From Turneriella parva DSM 21527 (lineage in GTDB: Bacteria > Spirochaetota > Leptospiria > Turneriellales > Turneriellaceae): 64,000 nucleotides of DNA. How positions within the stretch are numbered: the first letter of the stretch is position 1; each line of letters opens with the position of its first letter. The notes under the pieces were generated by a model, which was given only the letters and a program-made list of their open reading frames with translations, was not told the DNA's origin and did no database searches. Positions 52,265 through 62,168 of the stretch are shown here, one piece after another. Made by a program: the position numbers and the translations under genes. The stretch is taken from the NCBI RefSeq assembly GCF_000266885.1, contig NC_018020.1:1054001-1118000 (forward strand). The letters run 5' to 3'.

Positions 52265-55200
52265 ATGCGAACAAGAAACTTGAGATTTTTCACGCAGGCA
52301 GTACTGCTTGGGCTTTTGCTGTGCGCTCTGAGCTGCGCCAACGCCGGTTCTACCCTGATCGAGCTGGCCCCCGATTTGCCGCCTTCTCAGGCACCGCTGT
52401 TGTCAAACGCCCCTGGCTCAGGGCCAAGTGGCGGGCCAGTCGAATACAGTTTTTGGATAAAAGACCGTCGGGCAAATGCTCCGGCGGGTTTAGCTGCGTA
52501 TTCGCAGAAGTCAGCGAAAAAACTGGCTTCCACCGCACATTTTGTTCTCTACGGTGATCAATCCGCCCAGCAAATCTTGAACTCTTCCACGGCGAAATTG
52601 TATCTTGATTTTCTTGAACCGCAACTGTCAAACCTGAAGCAGATTTATGGAGATGGTGTCTTTCCTGACCTACAAAAGACAGGCCGCATCGTCATTCTTG
52701 CTCTTGATATTCAAGATGATTACGCAGGTGGGTCATCTGGCTTCATCTCGGGGTATTTTGCGCCACGCGATCTTTTTAACGACGCGTACACCAGCGCACT
52801 TTTCAGCGACACCTCGCTGATCAACTCAGTTTCGCTCGAAACCCTCGCAGAACATGCGGGCCGATCAAATATGCTGCCGATGGTTTATGCCGACGTGAAG
52901 CCTTTTCTCAACGGTGATGCATTCTCTGGCGACTTGCTGAAGTCGCAGAATCTGTTTCGCGAAATGCTGTTACATGAATGTTCGCATCTTTTCACATATT
53001 ATTTTCGGCATGTCTATCGTAACCTGCCGCGCCTGCCCACATTTCTTGCTGAAGGTTTGGCCGAAAATGCGCCGATGCTCACGGCAGGCCTTTTTGCGTC
53101 GCAAAGACTCAGGCTCGCCGACTTCTCAGACCCGATCGTTCAATATGCCTTCAAAACGCCAGTTACATTGAGCCAATGGATTCAGGGAGAAAGCGAAAAG
53201 CCCGGTTACGTGCGTGCGAACCTCTTCATGAACTACCTGCGGCATCGGTCGCTGGCAAACGCCGGTCAGGTGACCAGGCAGATCGTGAGCAATAACGGCG
53301 ACATGGTTTCGCTCAATACTTTGATCGGTTCGTCTGGAATCGCCGGCGGCATGAGCACGCTCTACCATGATTTCGTAGTCTCGTTGTACATAGCTTCAGG
53401 GGGATTTAATCTTCAAACGTATATTGAAGCCGGCACAACACGCGATGTCAATGCCGGCAGTCCACAAACCCTGAAACAATCGTTGAGCTTTGCCTCGGCG
53501 GGCATAAATAAATTTGGCGAAAGCGGTGTGGCATTTTTACCAGCGCTGAATCAGGCCCCACTGCCTGCAGCCTTTGCCGCGACCACATGCTTACCGCCAT
53601 TGTCGTTTCAGATCTATCATTATTACACACTGGCGGGTGAAACCTTTAAACCGACAGAAATTGGGGCCGATGGAGGACTCAAATTCGTTGTCGCTTACCA
53701 TGCGAACAGCTCTCTGAAGAATATCGAGCTGCACAAGTATAGCGCAACAGACAATATTTCGCTCACAGCAAATGTCATCAGTGGTGGTGTCTTGCGTAGT
53801 TTTTACCACATTATCGTTATCAATGACCAGCTCACGGGAAGCTGCAAATCGCCGGGCAATCTGCCGCGCAATCTCAACGAAGGCAATATTGCCGCCTGGG
53901 TGGGCGGAGGTAAATCGGGCTGGCAAGGCGGCCCTGGGGCAGCCAATGGCAATTTAGTTGATTACTTCATGCGCACCGCTGGCTTGGCGACGAATATTGC
54001 GCATGCAGGCCGGTCGAAGACATATTTCTATACGACCGACTATTTGAATCATAAAGTCGCACGCTACGAGATGGCCTCTGGTAGTTTTGCCGGTGTACTG
54101 GGTGACCCGCTTCCCCCGTCGGAAAACTCGAACTGCGCAAGAGATTCTGAGCCCCCCGATACCTTTAAACTGGAGAACAGAACCTACCAGAATTATTGCC
54201 GCCGCTCGTTCAACGCGCCCAGGGCAGTTGCGACCACGACGAATGGTGACATTATTGTCGCCGACACCGATAACCACCGTCTCGTACTCTACAGCGCAGA
54301 CGGAGCCTTTGTCGCCTGGTTGGGCGATCAAGCGAGTGATCGGTGGCAGTGCGAGACAGGCAGGTCGCACCCATATTGCTCTGTGGGACAAAATGCTTCA
54401 CCCGTTTCTGCGCATAATCTCGCAGCGGCGCCACTGAAGGTGAACATGTTCTACTATCCAGCTGGCCTCAGCATTGACGAATCGGAAACAACAAAATATA
54501 TCTACGTGAGTAATTACGGAAATTCGCGGATTGTAAGGCGTAATCTTGAGACGGGCGAGTTCGCCGGCTTCATCGGCAACGGTTACGATGCATGGAACAC
54601 CTCAATTACCTTAACCACTGGCGCTACAGGCTCTACCCGCAATTTTCTGCATTCACCGACCGGCATCACGCATGACGAGACGTATATCTACATCGCCGAT
54701 ACCAATAACCACCGCATTTCCCGGTATTTAAAGAATGGCGTGCAAGCAGACCATACGGGCAGCGTACATTCCGTTTTCATCGGCGGCAACACGGTCGGCT
54801 GGCATGATGGCCCAACAAACCAAACCAATGCTGAATCGGGATTTAAGTTTCCCTCGGCGGTGTACCTCGGCGAAATCGAAGGCCTGGACAATCAGGTGCA
54901 TCGCTACCTATTCGTTGCCGATACGGCGAACCACCGTATCTCGCGCATTCTCTTGCGAACTCACGAAAAAGCTAACCCGACAAATATTAGCTGGGCTGCC
55001 GCAAGCCGGGGTTGGCTGGGCGCGGGCTTTCTGAATTGGCAAAGCACCGCAAATGCCTATGACTATTCAGGATTAACCACCTCGCAGCTTTTTCCTCCCG
55101 AATTCATCTATAGCCCGCAGGCGGTGCTGTTCATGCCCGCATCTGCTTCGGGGCTTACACGGGACTACCTGCTCGTTACGGCCACGTACAGCGCGCGGGT

Positions 55201-55279
55201 CTCTCGCTGGAACTTCAACTGTCTGTGGCAGCAAGACGAGCAGACAACTTTCAACAAAAACTGCGCAGGTGAACCATGA
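52265..55279 (+). CDS. Lipoprotein fusing an HExxH metallopeptidase domain to NHL-type repeats
   Basis: A 1,004-residue lipoprotein (lipid Cys24; VLLGLLLCALSC). Residues ~60-400 look like a zinc metallopeptidase of the gluzincin/M30 (hyicolysin-like) type: MLLHECSHLF gives H237-E238-x-x-H241 and FLAEGLAEN supplies the downstream Glu. From ~600 on there are NHL propeller repeats (FNAPRAVATTTNGDIIVADTDNHRLVLYS, GITHDETYIYIADTNNHRISRY, LFVADTANHRISRI), usually ligand- or protein-binding. The ATG at 52265 is fixed by the upstream block; the frame extends to 52175 but that is regulatory sequence. It overlaps the next gene by ATGA. Confidence 0.82.
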   Translation: MRTRNLRFFTQAVLLGLLLCALSCANAGSTLIELAPDLPPSQAPLLSNAPGSGPSGGPVEYSFWIKDRRANAPAGLAAYSQKSAKKLASTAHFVLYGDQSAQQILNSSTAKLYLDFLEPQLSNLKQIYGDGVFPDLQKTGRIVILALDIQDDYAGGSSGFISGYFAPRDLFNDAYTSALFSDTSLINSVSLETLAEHAGRSNMLPMVYADVKPFLNGDAFSGDLLKSQNLFREMLLHECSHLFTYYFRHVYRNLPRLPTFLAEGLAENAPMLTAGLFASQRLRLADFSDPIVQYAFKTPVTLSQWIQGESEKPGYVRANLFMNYLRHRSLANAGQVTRQIVSNNGDMVSLNTLIGSSGIAGGMSTLYHDFVVSLYIASGGFNLQTYIEAGTTRDVNAGSPQTLKQSLSFASAGINKFGESGVAFLPALNQAPLPAAFAATTCLPPLSFQIYHYYTLAGETFKPTEIGADGGLKFVVAYHANSSLKNIELHKYSATDNISLTANVISGGVLRSFYHIIVINDQLTGSCKSPGNLPRNLNEGNIAAWVGGGKSGWQGGPGAANGNLVDYFMRTAGLATNIAHAGRSKTYFYTTDYLNHKVARYEMASGSFAGVLGDPLPPSENSNCARDSEPPDTFKLENRTYQNYCRRSFNAPRAVATTTNGDIIVADTDNHRLVLYSADGAFVAWLGDQASDRWQCETGRSHPYCSVGQNASPVSAHNLAAAPLKVNMFYYPAGLSIDESETTKYIYVSNYGNSRIVRRNLETGEFAGFIGNGYDAWNTSITLTTGATGSTRNFLHSPTGITHDETYIYIADTNNHRISRYLKNGVQADHTGSVHSVFIGGNTVGWHDGPTNQTNAESGFKFPSAVYLGEIEGLDNQVHRYLFVADTANHRISRILLRTHEKANPTNISWAAASRGWLGAGFLNWQSTANAYDYSGLTTSQLFPPEFIYSPQAVLFMPASASGLTRDYLLVTATYSARVSRWNFNCLWQQDEQTTFNKNCAGEP

Positions 55280-57795
55280 GAATATTCAATCAGCGTCGTT
55301 TCTTGCGCTCAGGCATTGTTTCCTGGCTAATGATAATCGGCCTGCTCGGATCATGTGCTCGGTCGCGCAAGGTTACTGAATTCAGAAAAAAACAGGCGGC
55401 AGATGCTGGTGTCGTTTACACACCGACACAGTGGGTTCAGGCAATTGGCGAGCAAAAAGCAAACTATCTGCTAACGCACAATGGTCGCGAACTGAACCAG
55501 CTCACCTCGGGCGCCGGGGTGTCGAACATCGTGGAGCTGCTCAAAGCGATCAGCGACGTCACGCGAATAGGGGCGCTCATAGGCAATGATTATGAAAACT
55601 CTGGTCTCGGGGTGGCGCGTCTGCTACGTCTCATGGTGCGCGTCGACGACTTTATGGCCGAAGTCCGATTTGACGGAGAAGAGCCACGAGATTATGACAC
55701 GATAGCCGATCTCGCTGCTATTGTGAATGGCCTCAGCGACGTCGCCGCGGTGAATGATAAAATCGTCGCACTCTTTAACGCAATGGAAGTCACGCGCACC
55801 ATGATCGATGGAAATAATGGCGAGAACGATGAACGAAAAATAGACAAAGTTGCGATACTCATTGCACATTTAGACCCGGTATCTACTCTTCATCTGCTCA
55901 TCAATGAGATGAGCGCAGATGCCGTGAAAGGAAATCTGGCTCATATATTACTTGGGGTCAACTCGCCGAACCATCTCGTCGATGTGGTTGAGAATATCGC
56001 CTCTGCCGGTTCTGGTAATTACCGCAGACTTGTGTATATACTCAATAATATCAATACCTCCGCAGCTGATATATTGGCACGACTCATCAACGATGTATAC
56101 TTGATGCGGTCGCCGAGCCATGCAAGCCGGGCAAAGCTCTATGCTCTGGTCAATCTAATTGAAAGCGGACTCGATTGGTCTGAGGCAAATATGGCAGTTA
56201 ACCAGCCGGGTGGTATCCAGAACTTTAACATCGAGTTTTCGACCCCCCATGGCCCGGATTCAGGCATGGCTCGTCTGGTCGCACTGCTAAATGAAGCGGG
56301 CGGCGATTCCGCTGACACAGCAGTTGAGGCGAGCAAACTGGCTTGGCTCATCAATAATCTCCCGGAAGGGGACGGGACCATAAAGTTGGTACGCCTGCTG
56401 CAAGACATGGATCGAATAACCGATCTGACAAACGCCGAAGACAACGGATTGCTCGAATTGCTCACAAACCCCGCCACCGACAGCACAGGCATTAAGAACC
56501 TTACGAATCTCGTCGAAACTATACCGCTCGCGGATTTTCGCCGCTTGCGGATATTCGTCAATGGTGTTCAGGGCAACGGTCTGGGCGGTACCCTAAGCGA
56601 TCAATCCGACTTCAGATCTCAGGTGGCTGAGGTACTCAAGCAGGTGCCGAACAGTCATATCAACCGGGTATTGACAATTCTGCAAACCCTCTCACCGGCG
56701 GACGGAATTCTAAACCTCATTCGCGTGCTGAAAGATTCATCTGTGCCCAAATTGGTGCCGCTGATTTGCGATGTACAAACAGAGAGACTAACCTACCTGA
56801 TTGAGACAGTCCCCAACCCAATAAAACTCACGCAACTGATCAATAGATTCCATATTTTAAAAATGAATCTGGTGGTTTTGCTGATAAATGGCGTGACGGG
56901 ATCTCACAATATCGACACAGCCGCGGGACAACGCTCGGGAGCAACGGGGCTCGGCAAGCTCGTCAACTTGATCGAATATGCGAGCTCGCGCGAAGACATC
57001 GCCGATGCCATCAATGAGTTGTCGTCTGCAGAGCATATAACCCGCCTGCTCGAAATCATTAACCCGCATGCGAACTCGACAAATCTGGTTTGTCTGTTCT
57101 CCGAACTGACCTCGGTATCTTATGCTTCAGGTGCAGATCTGGGGCTTGTCATAGCAGGCCTCGACGACGAGTCGTATGATCCCAGAAAACTTCGTTTGAT
57201 ATTGACGCATATCACGCAATGCGGCGGTGCTCAGGAAACGCTGACCGGTTTAACGAATATACCCTCCGATTTCACGCTGCTTGCCCAGCTGATGGGTACA
57301 CAATCAACGCATACGCAGGGCGTCGGCCACGCGGCTGTCGCACAGCTCATCAAGAGTCTGCAAGAAGAACCCAACCTTGAGGCAACCGCAGAACGTCTCG
57401 CGCGAGTGCTTAAGGGAGTCAACGCAGAAGTAACCTATGTGCCGGCAATTGAGGGAAGAATTTCAAAACGAGAAGCATTCGTCAGACTGTTGAATACCAC
57501 CGTTGGTTCTGGCATTGTTTATTCCGATGAATCAGTCGGCCCTATCGCATTTCCTGGTCTGGGCCCTATACATCTGGCCACGATGATCAATAAAGCGGCA
57601 GATCCGATTCCCCCTCAGGTATTGGATTCGTTGACTATATTGCTCAACGACAATGACTTAATGGAGAAATTGGCGTTCGTTGGCTGCATCGACAGGGTCG
57701 GGGATCCCGATCCCTTCGTGGCAGGCCATGTCCAGTCTCCTGATTTCTACACCCCCTGCGCCGCCATGGGCGCAGCCGAAAAATGGCTGCCATGA
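55276..57795 (+). CDS. Helical-repeat lipoprotein (LLN repeats), paralogue 3
   Basis: An 839-residue lipoprotein (FLRSGIVSWLMIIGLLGSC, lipid Cys27). The mature start carries WVQAIGEQKANYLLTHNG, matching AIGEEKYxALF of the two giants. The rest is almost wholly L-x-x-L-[LIV]-N helical repeats (KLVNLIEYASSREDIADAINELS, VARLLRLMVRVDD). It lacks the beta insertion. The C-terminal part has ISKREAFVRLLNTT and FPGLGPIHLATMINKA, shared with paralogue 4 at 59872. It overlaps its neighbours by 4 bases on both sides, so translation is coupled and stoichiometry with the barrels is likely controlled. Confidence 0.8.
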   Translation: MRIFNQRRFLRSGIVSWLMIIGLLGSCARSRKVTEFRKKQAADAGVVYTPTQWVQAIGEQKANYLLTHNGRELNQLTSGAGVSNIVELLKAISDVTRIGALIGNDYENSGLGVARLLRLMVRVDDFMAEVRFDGEEPRDYDTIADLAAIVNGLSDVAAVNDKIVALFNAMEVTRTMIDGNNGENDERKIDKVAILIAHLDPVSTLHLLINEMSADAVKGNLAHILLGVNSPNHLVDVVENIASAGSGNYRRLVYILNNINTSAADILARLINDVYLMRSPSHASRAKLYALVNLIESGLDWSEANMAVNQPGGIQNFNIEFSTPHGPDSGMARLVALLNEAGGDSADTAVEASKLAWLINNLPEGDGTIKLVRLLQDMDRITDLTNAEDNGLLELLTNPATDSTGIKNLTNLVETIPLADFRRLRIFVNGVQGNGLGGTLSDQSDFRSQVAEVLKQVPNSHINRVLTILQTLSPADGILNLIRVLKDSSVPKLVPLICDVQTERLTYLIETVPNPIKLTQLINRFHILKMNLVVLLINGVTGSHNIDTAAGQRSGATGLGKLVNLIEYASSREDIADAINELSSAEHITRLLEIINPHANSTNLVCLFSELTSVSYASGADLGLVIAGLDDESYDPRKLRLILTHITQCGGAQETLTGLTNIPSDFTLLAQLMGTQSTHTQGVGHAAVAQLIKSLQEEPNLEATAERLARVLKGVNAEVTYVPAIEGRISKREAFVRLLNTTVGSGIVYSDESVGPIAFPGLGPIHLATMINKAADPIPPQVLDSLTILLNDNDLMEKLAFVGCIDRVGDPDPFVAGHVQSPDFYTPCAAMGAAEKWLP

Positions 57796-58880
57796 TTACC
57801 ATTCCGGTGCGAATTCAGATATCTGTATTTGCCATTTTCGCTGCAACAAGTCTGTTTGCACAAAACAAGCCACCGCACAAGCCGCCCGGCGAAAACCTGA
57901 GGCCCTTAGAGCAGACGAACGAAATCAAAGATTTCGTCGAACCGATGGCCTCTGAACGCAAACACCATCTTCTGAATGAAGGCGAATGGTACCTGCATCT
58001 TTCAGGCACCACAAGCTACTTTAATCTAGGCCAGGATTTTGGGCGGGCCATCGGGCAAATCGAAAGTCTATTCGCCGGGCAAAATATAAACCTGCCTTTG
58101 CTGACACTGAATACCTCGTTTAGCATGCAATCTTCTCAGCGCATTTCGCGCGCTCCAACATATTTCATACCGACAGGAAATATCGGTTTCGGCATCACCA
58201 GGGGAAATCATTCATTTGAGTCGGAGTTCTCGTTTGCAGGAGTTGTACCGCTTAACACGATAGCAGAAAGTTCAAATATGCGCCTCTCTGAGCATCGAAC
58301 CTGTGCTGATGCAGAATTAGACGCCTGCCCGATGGCTAAACTCGGTTTTGTCGATCAGGCAACAGGCCAGGGGGCTTACGATCTTAAGATTAATGTAAAT
58401 GAAAATATCTGGCTGATTTCTCCGGTTTTCTATTACAACTACAACATTACGAAATTTCGGTTTGGCAACCTGAAACTCGGCGGCGGCGGCGGGGTCGTCT
58501 TCATTTCAGCAAAACAACAATTGACATTTTCTGCGCGCAGAAATGACACCGTACTTTCAGGCAGCACCGCTCTGCAAGGATACCAAACACGCGTGATTGA
58601 AGGCATCGCCCAGTCAACGGCGATCTCAGATCCGGGGCCAATCATTCGGCTATTCGTTGCACTCGAGCCACCCCGGTTCAAAACCATTCAGAGCGTAGTG
58701 CGGCTCGGCATGAGCTATGGTTTTGTTAATCTGCATCGAGACGTCGAAGGCTCGGGAAATGTCATATTAGGCGATACGCTTTCAGCTACTTTTCCCACGA
58801 CGAGCTTGGGTTTTCAGAGTAAAGATACGACGCGCTTCGAAATGTTCGGCGTATTTCTCCAGGCAGGCATCTTGTTATGA
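57792..58880 (+). CDS. Outer-membrane beta-barrel protein, operon member 1
   Basis: A 362-residue exported protein; ATGA overlap with the previous stop fixes the start at 57792 (another ATG three codons earlier is possible). Signal peptide MITIPVRIQISVFAIFAATSLFA. A short linker leads to strands such as WYLHLSGTTSYFNLG, IGFGITRGNHSFESEFSFAGVVPL, FRFGNLKLGGGGGVVFISAKQQLTF and FKTIQSVVRLGMSYGFVNL, ending FGVFLQAGILL. Function unknown; its embedding between helical-repeat lipoproteins suggests a pore or anchor for them. Confidence 0.75.
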   Translation: MITIPVRIQISVFAIFAATSLFAQNKPPHKPPGENLRPLEQTNEIKDFVEPMASERKHHLLNEGEWYLHLSGTTSYFNLGQDFGRAIGQIESLFAGQNINLPLLTLNTSFSMQSSQRISRAPTYFIPTGNIGFGITRGNHSFESEFSFAGVVPLNTIAESSNMRLSEHRTCADAELDACPMAKLGFVDQATGQGAYDLKINVNENIWLISPVFYYNYNITKFRFGNLKLGGGGGVVFISAKQQLTFSARRNDTVLSGSTALQGYQTRVIEGIAQSTAISDPGPIIRLFVALEPPRFKTIQSVVRLGMSYGFVNLHRDVEGSGNVILGDTLSATFPTTSLGFQSKDTTRFEMFGVFLQAGILL

Positions 58881-59875
58881 AATCCTGGATTAGCATGCCA
58901 ATGTTGATTATCGGGAGCACATTCGCTTTTATGCAGCCAGCGTGGACGGATGCTATCGACGAAAAAGGGTCGCTGATTGCTTACAAAACTCCGTGGTTTC
59001 TCAACGTACGCGCTGGTTGGCACATAATGCGCGAATCGACAGCTATATCTCAAGCCCGCTCAGACCTCGTGGCTTCGCATATATTTTTTCAAGGAGAACA
59101 AACCTATTTTTCAAACGCGCAGACACCTGTCATCAGGCAGAACCAATCTGCACCCGTTCTGAATATAGAAGTTGCTACCACCATTCAATTTGACAGGATT
59201 CCAGGGTTTCGCAGCATAAAATCTCTCAGCAAGAGCAAAAACTTTCGCATCGGGGCTGGTATGTCTTACTATCCAAAGATGGGCCGAGATACACAAATTT
59301 TTGAAGGTCTAGTCACGTATTCGAATAGAGTCACGGCAGATCCTGCTCTGCAAACGATGAACTATCAGGCACAAATTTCTGCCGAAGAGAATTTTTTCAG
59401 CCTTGTGCCAGAAATGTCGCTGTATTACCAGTGGCCGAGAATCGGTAAAGACTCCGGACGAGCCGCGGTTTTCATGGATATATATACCGGAATCACCTCG
59501 GGTTTCGGCATACTGAGCGGCAAGAGAAAGATCACGATGACCAGCACTGATCTCATCGTGAATTCGCGAATCTATAACGCAAATGCCAACTATCAAGACA
59601 CAATAATCGACGGTCTCGGCCTTAAGACGGCCCTTTCGCTCGGGACCTTCGTGCACATAAAGGACGGTCATTTCGTCGACATCCGATTCTCTTATGTTTG
59701 GCATGAAACAAATGCGGCGTTCACGCGCAGTGGCTACTGGAACGAAACCGAGAAAGACGCGGCCGGCAATCTTGGTTACACGATCGCCCGTCGCAACATC
59801 AACGAAGAAGTGCGTTACCGATTCGACCAGGGCGGTATTCTCATAACAGCAGGATATAGCGCGAGGCTTAAATGA
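58877..59875 (+). CDS. Outer-membrane beta-barrel protein, operon member 2
   Basis: A 332-residue exported protein (signal MKSWISMPMLIIGSTFAFMQPAW) of the same general type as the preceding barrel: TPWFLNVRAGWHIM, FRIGAGMSYYPKMG, VPEMSLYYQWPRIG, AVFMDIYTGITSGFGILSG, LSLGTFVHIKDGHFVDIRFSYVWH and a final GGILITAGYSARLK. It shares length and strand rhythm, not obvious sequence, with 57792. Overlaps by ATGA on both sides. Two adjacent barrels could form a hetero-oligomeric outer-membrane channel. Confidence 0.75.
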   Translation: MKSWISMPMLIIGSTFAFMQPAWTDAIDEKGSLIAYKTPWFLNVRAGWHIMRESTAISQARSDLVASHIFFQGEQTYFSNAQTPVIRQNQSAPVLNIEVATTIQFDRIPGFRSIKSLSKSKNFRIGAGMSYYPKMGRDTQIFEGLVTYSNRVTADPALQTMNYQAQISAEENFFSLVPEMSLYYQWPRIGKDSGRAAVFMDIYTGITSGFGILSGKRKITMTSTDLIVNSRIYNANANYQDTIIDGLGLKTALSLGTFVHIKDGHFVDIRFSYVWHETNAAFTRSGYWNETEKDAAGNLGYTIARRNINEEVRYRFDQGGILITAGYSARLK

Positions 59876-62082
59876 TGAACATAAAATCGAAAACCAGACT
59901 GCCGGGATTCTTATTCCTGTTGCCAGCGATCTTGCTAGCAGCATGCGTCGGCAAAGGCGACGATGTGCGGACACGCAAGCAATCTTCAGACCTTTTACCC
60001 ACCTACCTTGTACACGCCGTCGGCACCGAGAAGATCAACCAACTTCTGCACAACCCGTTAGATACGACGGCACCGGGATTTTTTATTGAAGATATGCTCT
60101 ATTTGCTCGACCGCAGCGAAACAAACAAGCTCATACGCTTTGTGCGAGACGTCGATTCGGCCCGAATCTTGAGACTGACGTATAATATCAAGCGCATGGG
60201 CTGCAACAAGGCGCACCCACCGCTTGATCTGCTGTTACCGCCGTCTTATTCACGGTGCACCCTCGACATATTTAATCATCTCGAAATACTCGTGAGCATG
60301 GTGAATGGAACGAATGACGTTGGTCAACTCATTGAGATCGTAAACCAGAACAGTCTCGGCCCGGCAGTAAGCACTCAAGATGCCTATCTCGAAAAACTCG
60401 CATACCTGATCGTATACATCGGCGGCGTTGAAAAGATCTTTCAGCTTCTCAACGGAATTCACGACACGCGCGACATCATATTCTTTATCGATCGCCTTGA
60501 TCCAGACCTCAACACACCGGGTACTGTCCCTGTTTCGTTTCAACAAATAGACGATGGAATCAGGCTTGGTAATATGGACAGCGTTCTGCGCATTCTCGTC
60601 AAGCTAACCGATGGCAACAAGATATTCGAACTTATCAACGGTGTGCGACCGATCGACGAAAATGATGACGACAGGCAGCGAGCATACCTGATCAATCTGA
60701 CCACAGTGATGCAAAACACTGAACCCGAAGTGAATCGCGATTGCCCAAACGACACTGCGATTACGACGCTCGCTGCCATGATCAACAATCTCTCCAATGC
60801 ACTGTCCCTGGTGAATCTGATTGAAGAGTTAAACCCCGGAAATGTCGCAGCACTTGTCAATAGCGTCGCGAAAACTTCTCAGCACACAAATGCACTGCCA
60901 GATGATACCCTGAATCCACCAGCGAACGGGTCACAGGCTTGCCTCTTACGCGATGACCTTGAAGCTGGCGGCAAGAAGCTGGCCAAAATCATGAATCAGG
61001 TAACTCGCACGTATGACCTGGTTTACATCATCAATCAGCTTGGCGGCCAGCAAAGTTCAGGTGTACAGACTCTTGCTGATCTCATTGGCCGGCTCGACGT
61101 CGATAAGTCCGAGAATCTGGGTGCGTTGCTGAACAACGTTACACCTTTTACACCGGCGGTGGACCGGTATAAATATGTGCCCACTCTTCATTCACGTCAT
61201 ACGTCTACAGGGATCGGCAAAGTTGTCAATCTGCTCAAAGGCCTCGATTCCGGCGGATCGCTTGTTAAACTGCTGAATAATATTGATGAGAAAAACAAGT
61301 TGCCGAGACTTCTCAACGAGACGACAAACTCATCAAATTTGGTCGGCTTTCTGAACGCAATCTTGCGAACCCAGCCGGCGAGTTTTAACGATCTCGTTGA
61401 TTTTCTCAATATTATCAACGAAGAAAAGGGAATTCCGCGACTCATTCAGTTGATTCAAGGATTAGCGCCCGCGATAGAAACGGAGACAGTCATTGAACCC
61501 AGCTCGGTACATTTGACCATCGCGGCGATCATGGCCCCTCAGACCGGGATAGTTGCCACGGACGCGATTGGCAATGCGGGCATAGGCACCGCAGCGATGG
61601 CAACATTGCTCAACGACCTCAGCGCCTGCGACGAGCCAGTGCCATGTTCAGAATCGCCGGCAGTTGGCCGCTTAATTGACATTCTTAACGGCAGCAGCGC
61701 CGATATGGCCTACAATAGCGCGACCGCTAATATTTCGCGCAGAGAAGCTCTCGTGCGGATTATTACCTTTGGTGTGCGCTATAATCCTGAGGGGTTTAAT
61801 TATCAGTTTCCCGCCATCGGGCCCCGGCACCTCGCGACGATCATCAACAGATCTGAGAATGCGTCGCATCTAAACACGCTAATGAACTTAACAACCCCGT
61901 ACAGGAACATCACAGACCTTGTGATAGGTATCGCATGCGGCGATGGCCTTATTGTCTATCCCCATACTGAAGACCCTGCAACCGGGGTAGAGTCACACTT
62001 CATTGCGCATTCACCGACTGCCGAGATAAACTTCAAGACGCACTGTGACGCCAACAATATCGCGTGGGGCGGAGGTTGGTAA
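59872..62082 (+). CDS. Helical-repeat lipoprotein (LLN repeats), paralogue 4
   Basis: A 736-residue lipoprotein (PGFLFLLPAILLAAC lipobox). N-terminal YLVHAVGTEKINQLLHN corresponds to the AIGEEK motif of the other three. The repeats are clear (KVVNLLKGLDSGGSLVKLLNNIDEKNKLPRLLNETTNSSNLVGFLN in pieces), and the C-terminus carries ISRREALVRIITFG and FPAIGPRHLATIINRSE as in paralogue 3, so 3 and 4 form a subfamily. Starts in ATGATGA overlapping the barrel stop. It is the last gene of the coupled operon and is followed by a CGGATA-like block. Confidence 0.8.
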   Translation: MMNIKSKTRLPGFLFLLPAILLAACVGKGDDVRTRKQSSDLLPTYLVHAVGTEKINQLLHNPLDTTAPGFFIEDMLYLLDRSETNKLIRFVRDVDSARILRLTYNIKRMGCNKAHPPLDLLLPPSYSRCTLDIFNHLEILVSMVNGTNDVGQLIEIVNQNSLGPAVSTQDAYLEKLAYLIVYIGGVEKIFQLLNGIHDTRDIIFFIDRLDPDLNTPGTVPVSFQQIDDGIRLGNMDSVLRILVKLTDGNKIFELINGVRPIDENDDDRQRAYLINLTTVMQNTEPEVNRDCPNDTAITTLAAMINNLSNALSLVNLIEELNPGNVAALVNSVAKTSQHTNALPDDTLNPPANGSQACLLRDDLEAGGKKLAKIMNQVTRTYDLVYIINQLGGQQSSGVQTLADLIGRLDVDKSENLGALLNNVTPFTPAVDRYKYVPTLHSRHTSTGIGKVVNLLKGLDSGGSLVKLLNNIDEKNKLPRLLNETTNSSNLVGFLNAILRTQPASFNDLVDFLNIINEEKGIPRLIQLIQGLAPAIETETVIEPSSVHLTIAAIMAPQTGIVATDAIGNAGIGTAAMATLLNDLSACDEPVPCSESPAVGRLIDILNGSSADMAYNSATANISRREALVRIITFGVRYNPEGFNYQFPAIGPRHLATIINRSENASHLNTLMNLTTPYRNITDLVIGIACGDGLIVYPHTEDPATGVESHFIAHSPTAEINFKTHCDANNIAWGGGW

Positions 62083-62085
62083 ATG

Positions 62086-62112
62086 AAGTCCGTTTGGATA
62101 CCCCTGTACCGC
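62086..62112 (+). promoter_or_regulatory. CGGATA-like block, site F (SpoIIE gene)
   Basis: AAGTCC, then TGGATAC (62095-62101) and TGTACC: about 17 of 25 positions match site C. It lies 74 bases before the SpoIIE start. The arms pair poorly, so this is the weakest member. Confidence 0.35.
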
Positions 62113-62168
62113 CGTTGAGAGCCGATACCGGTCTATTTTCGTAAGATCTACCTCAGGCAGGGGTACAT

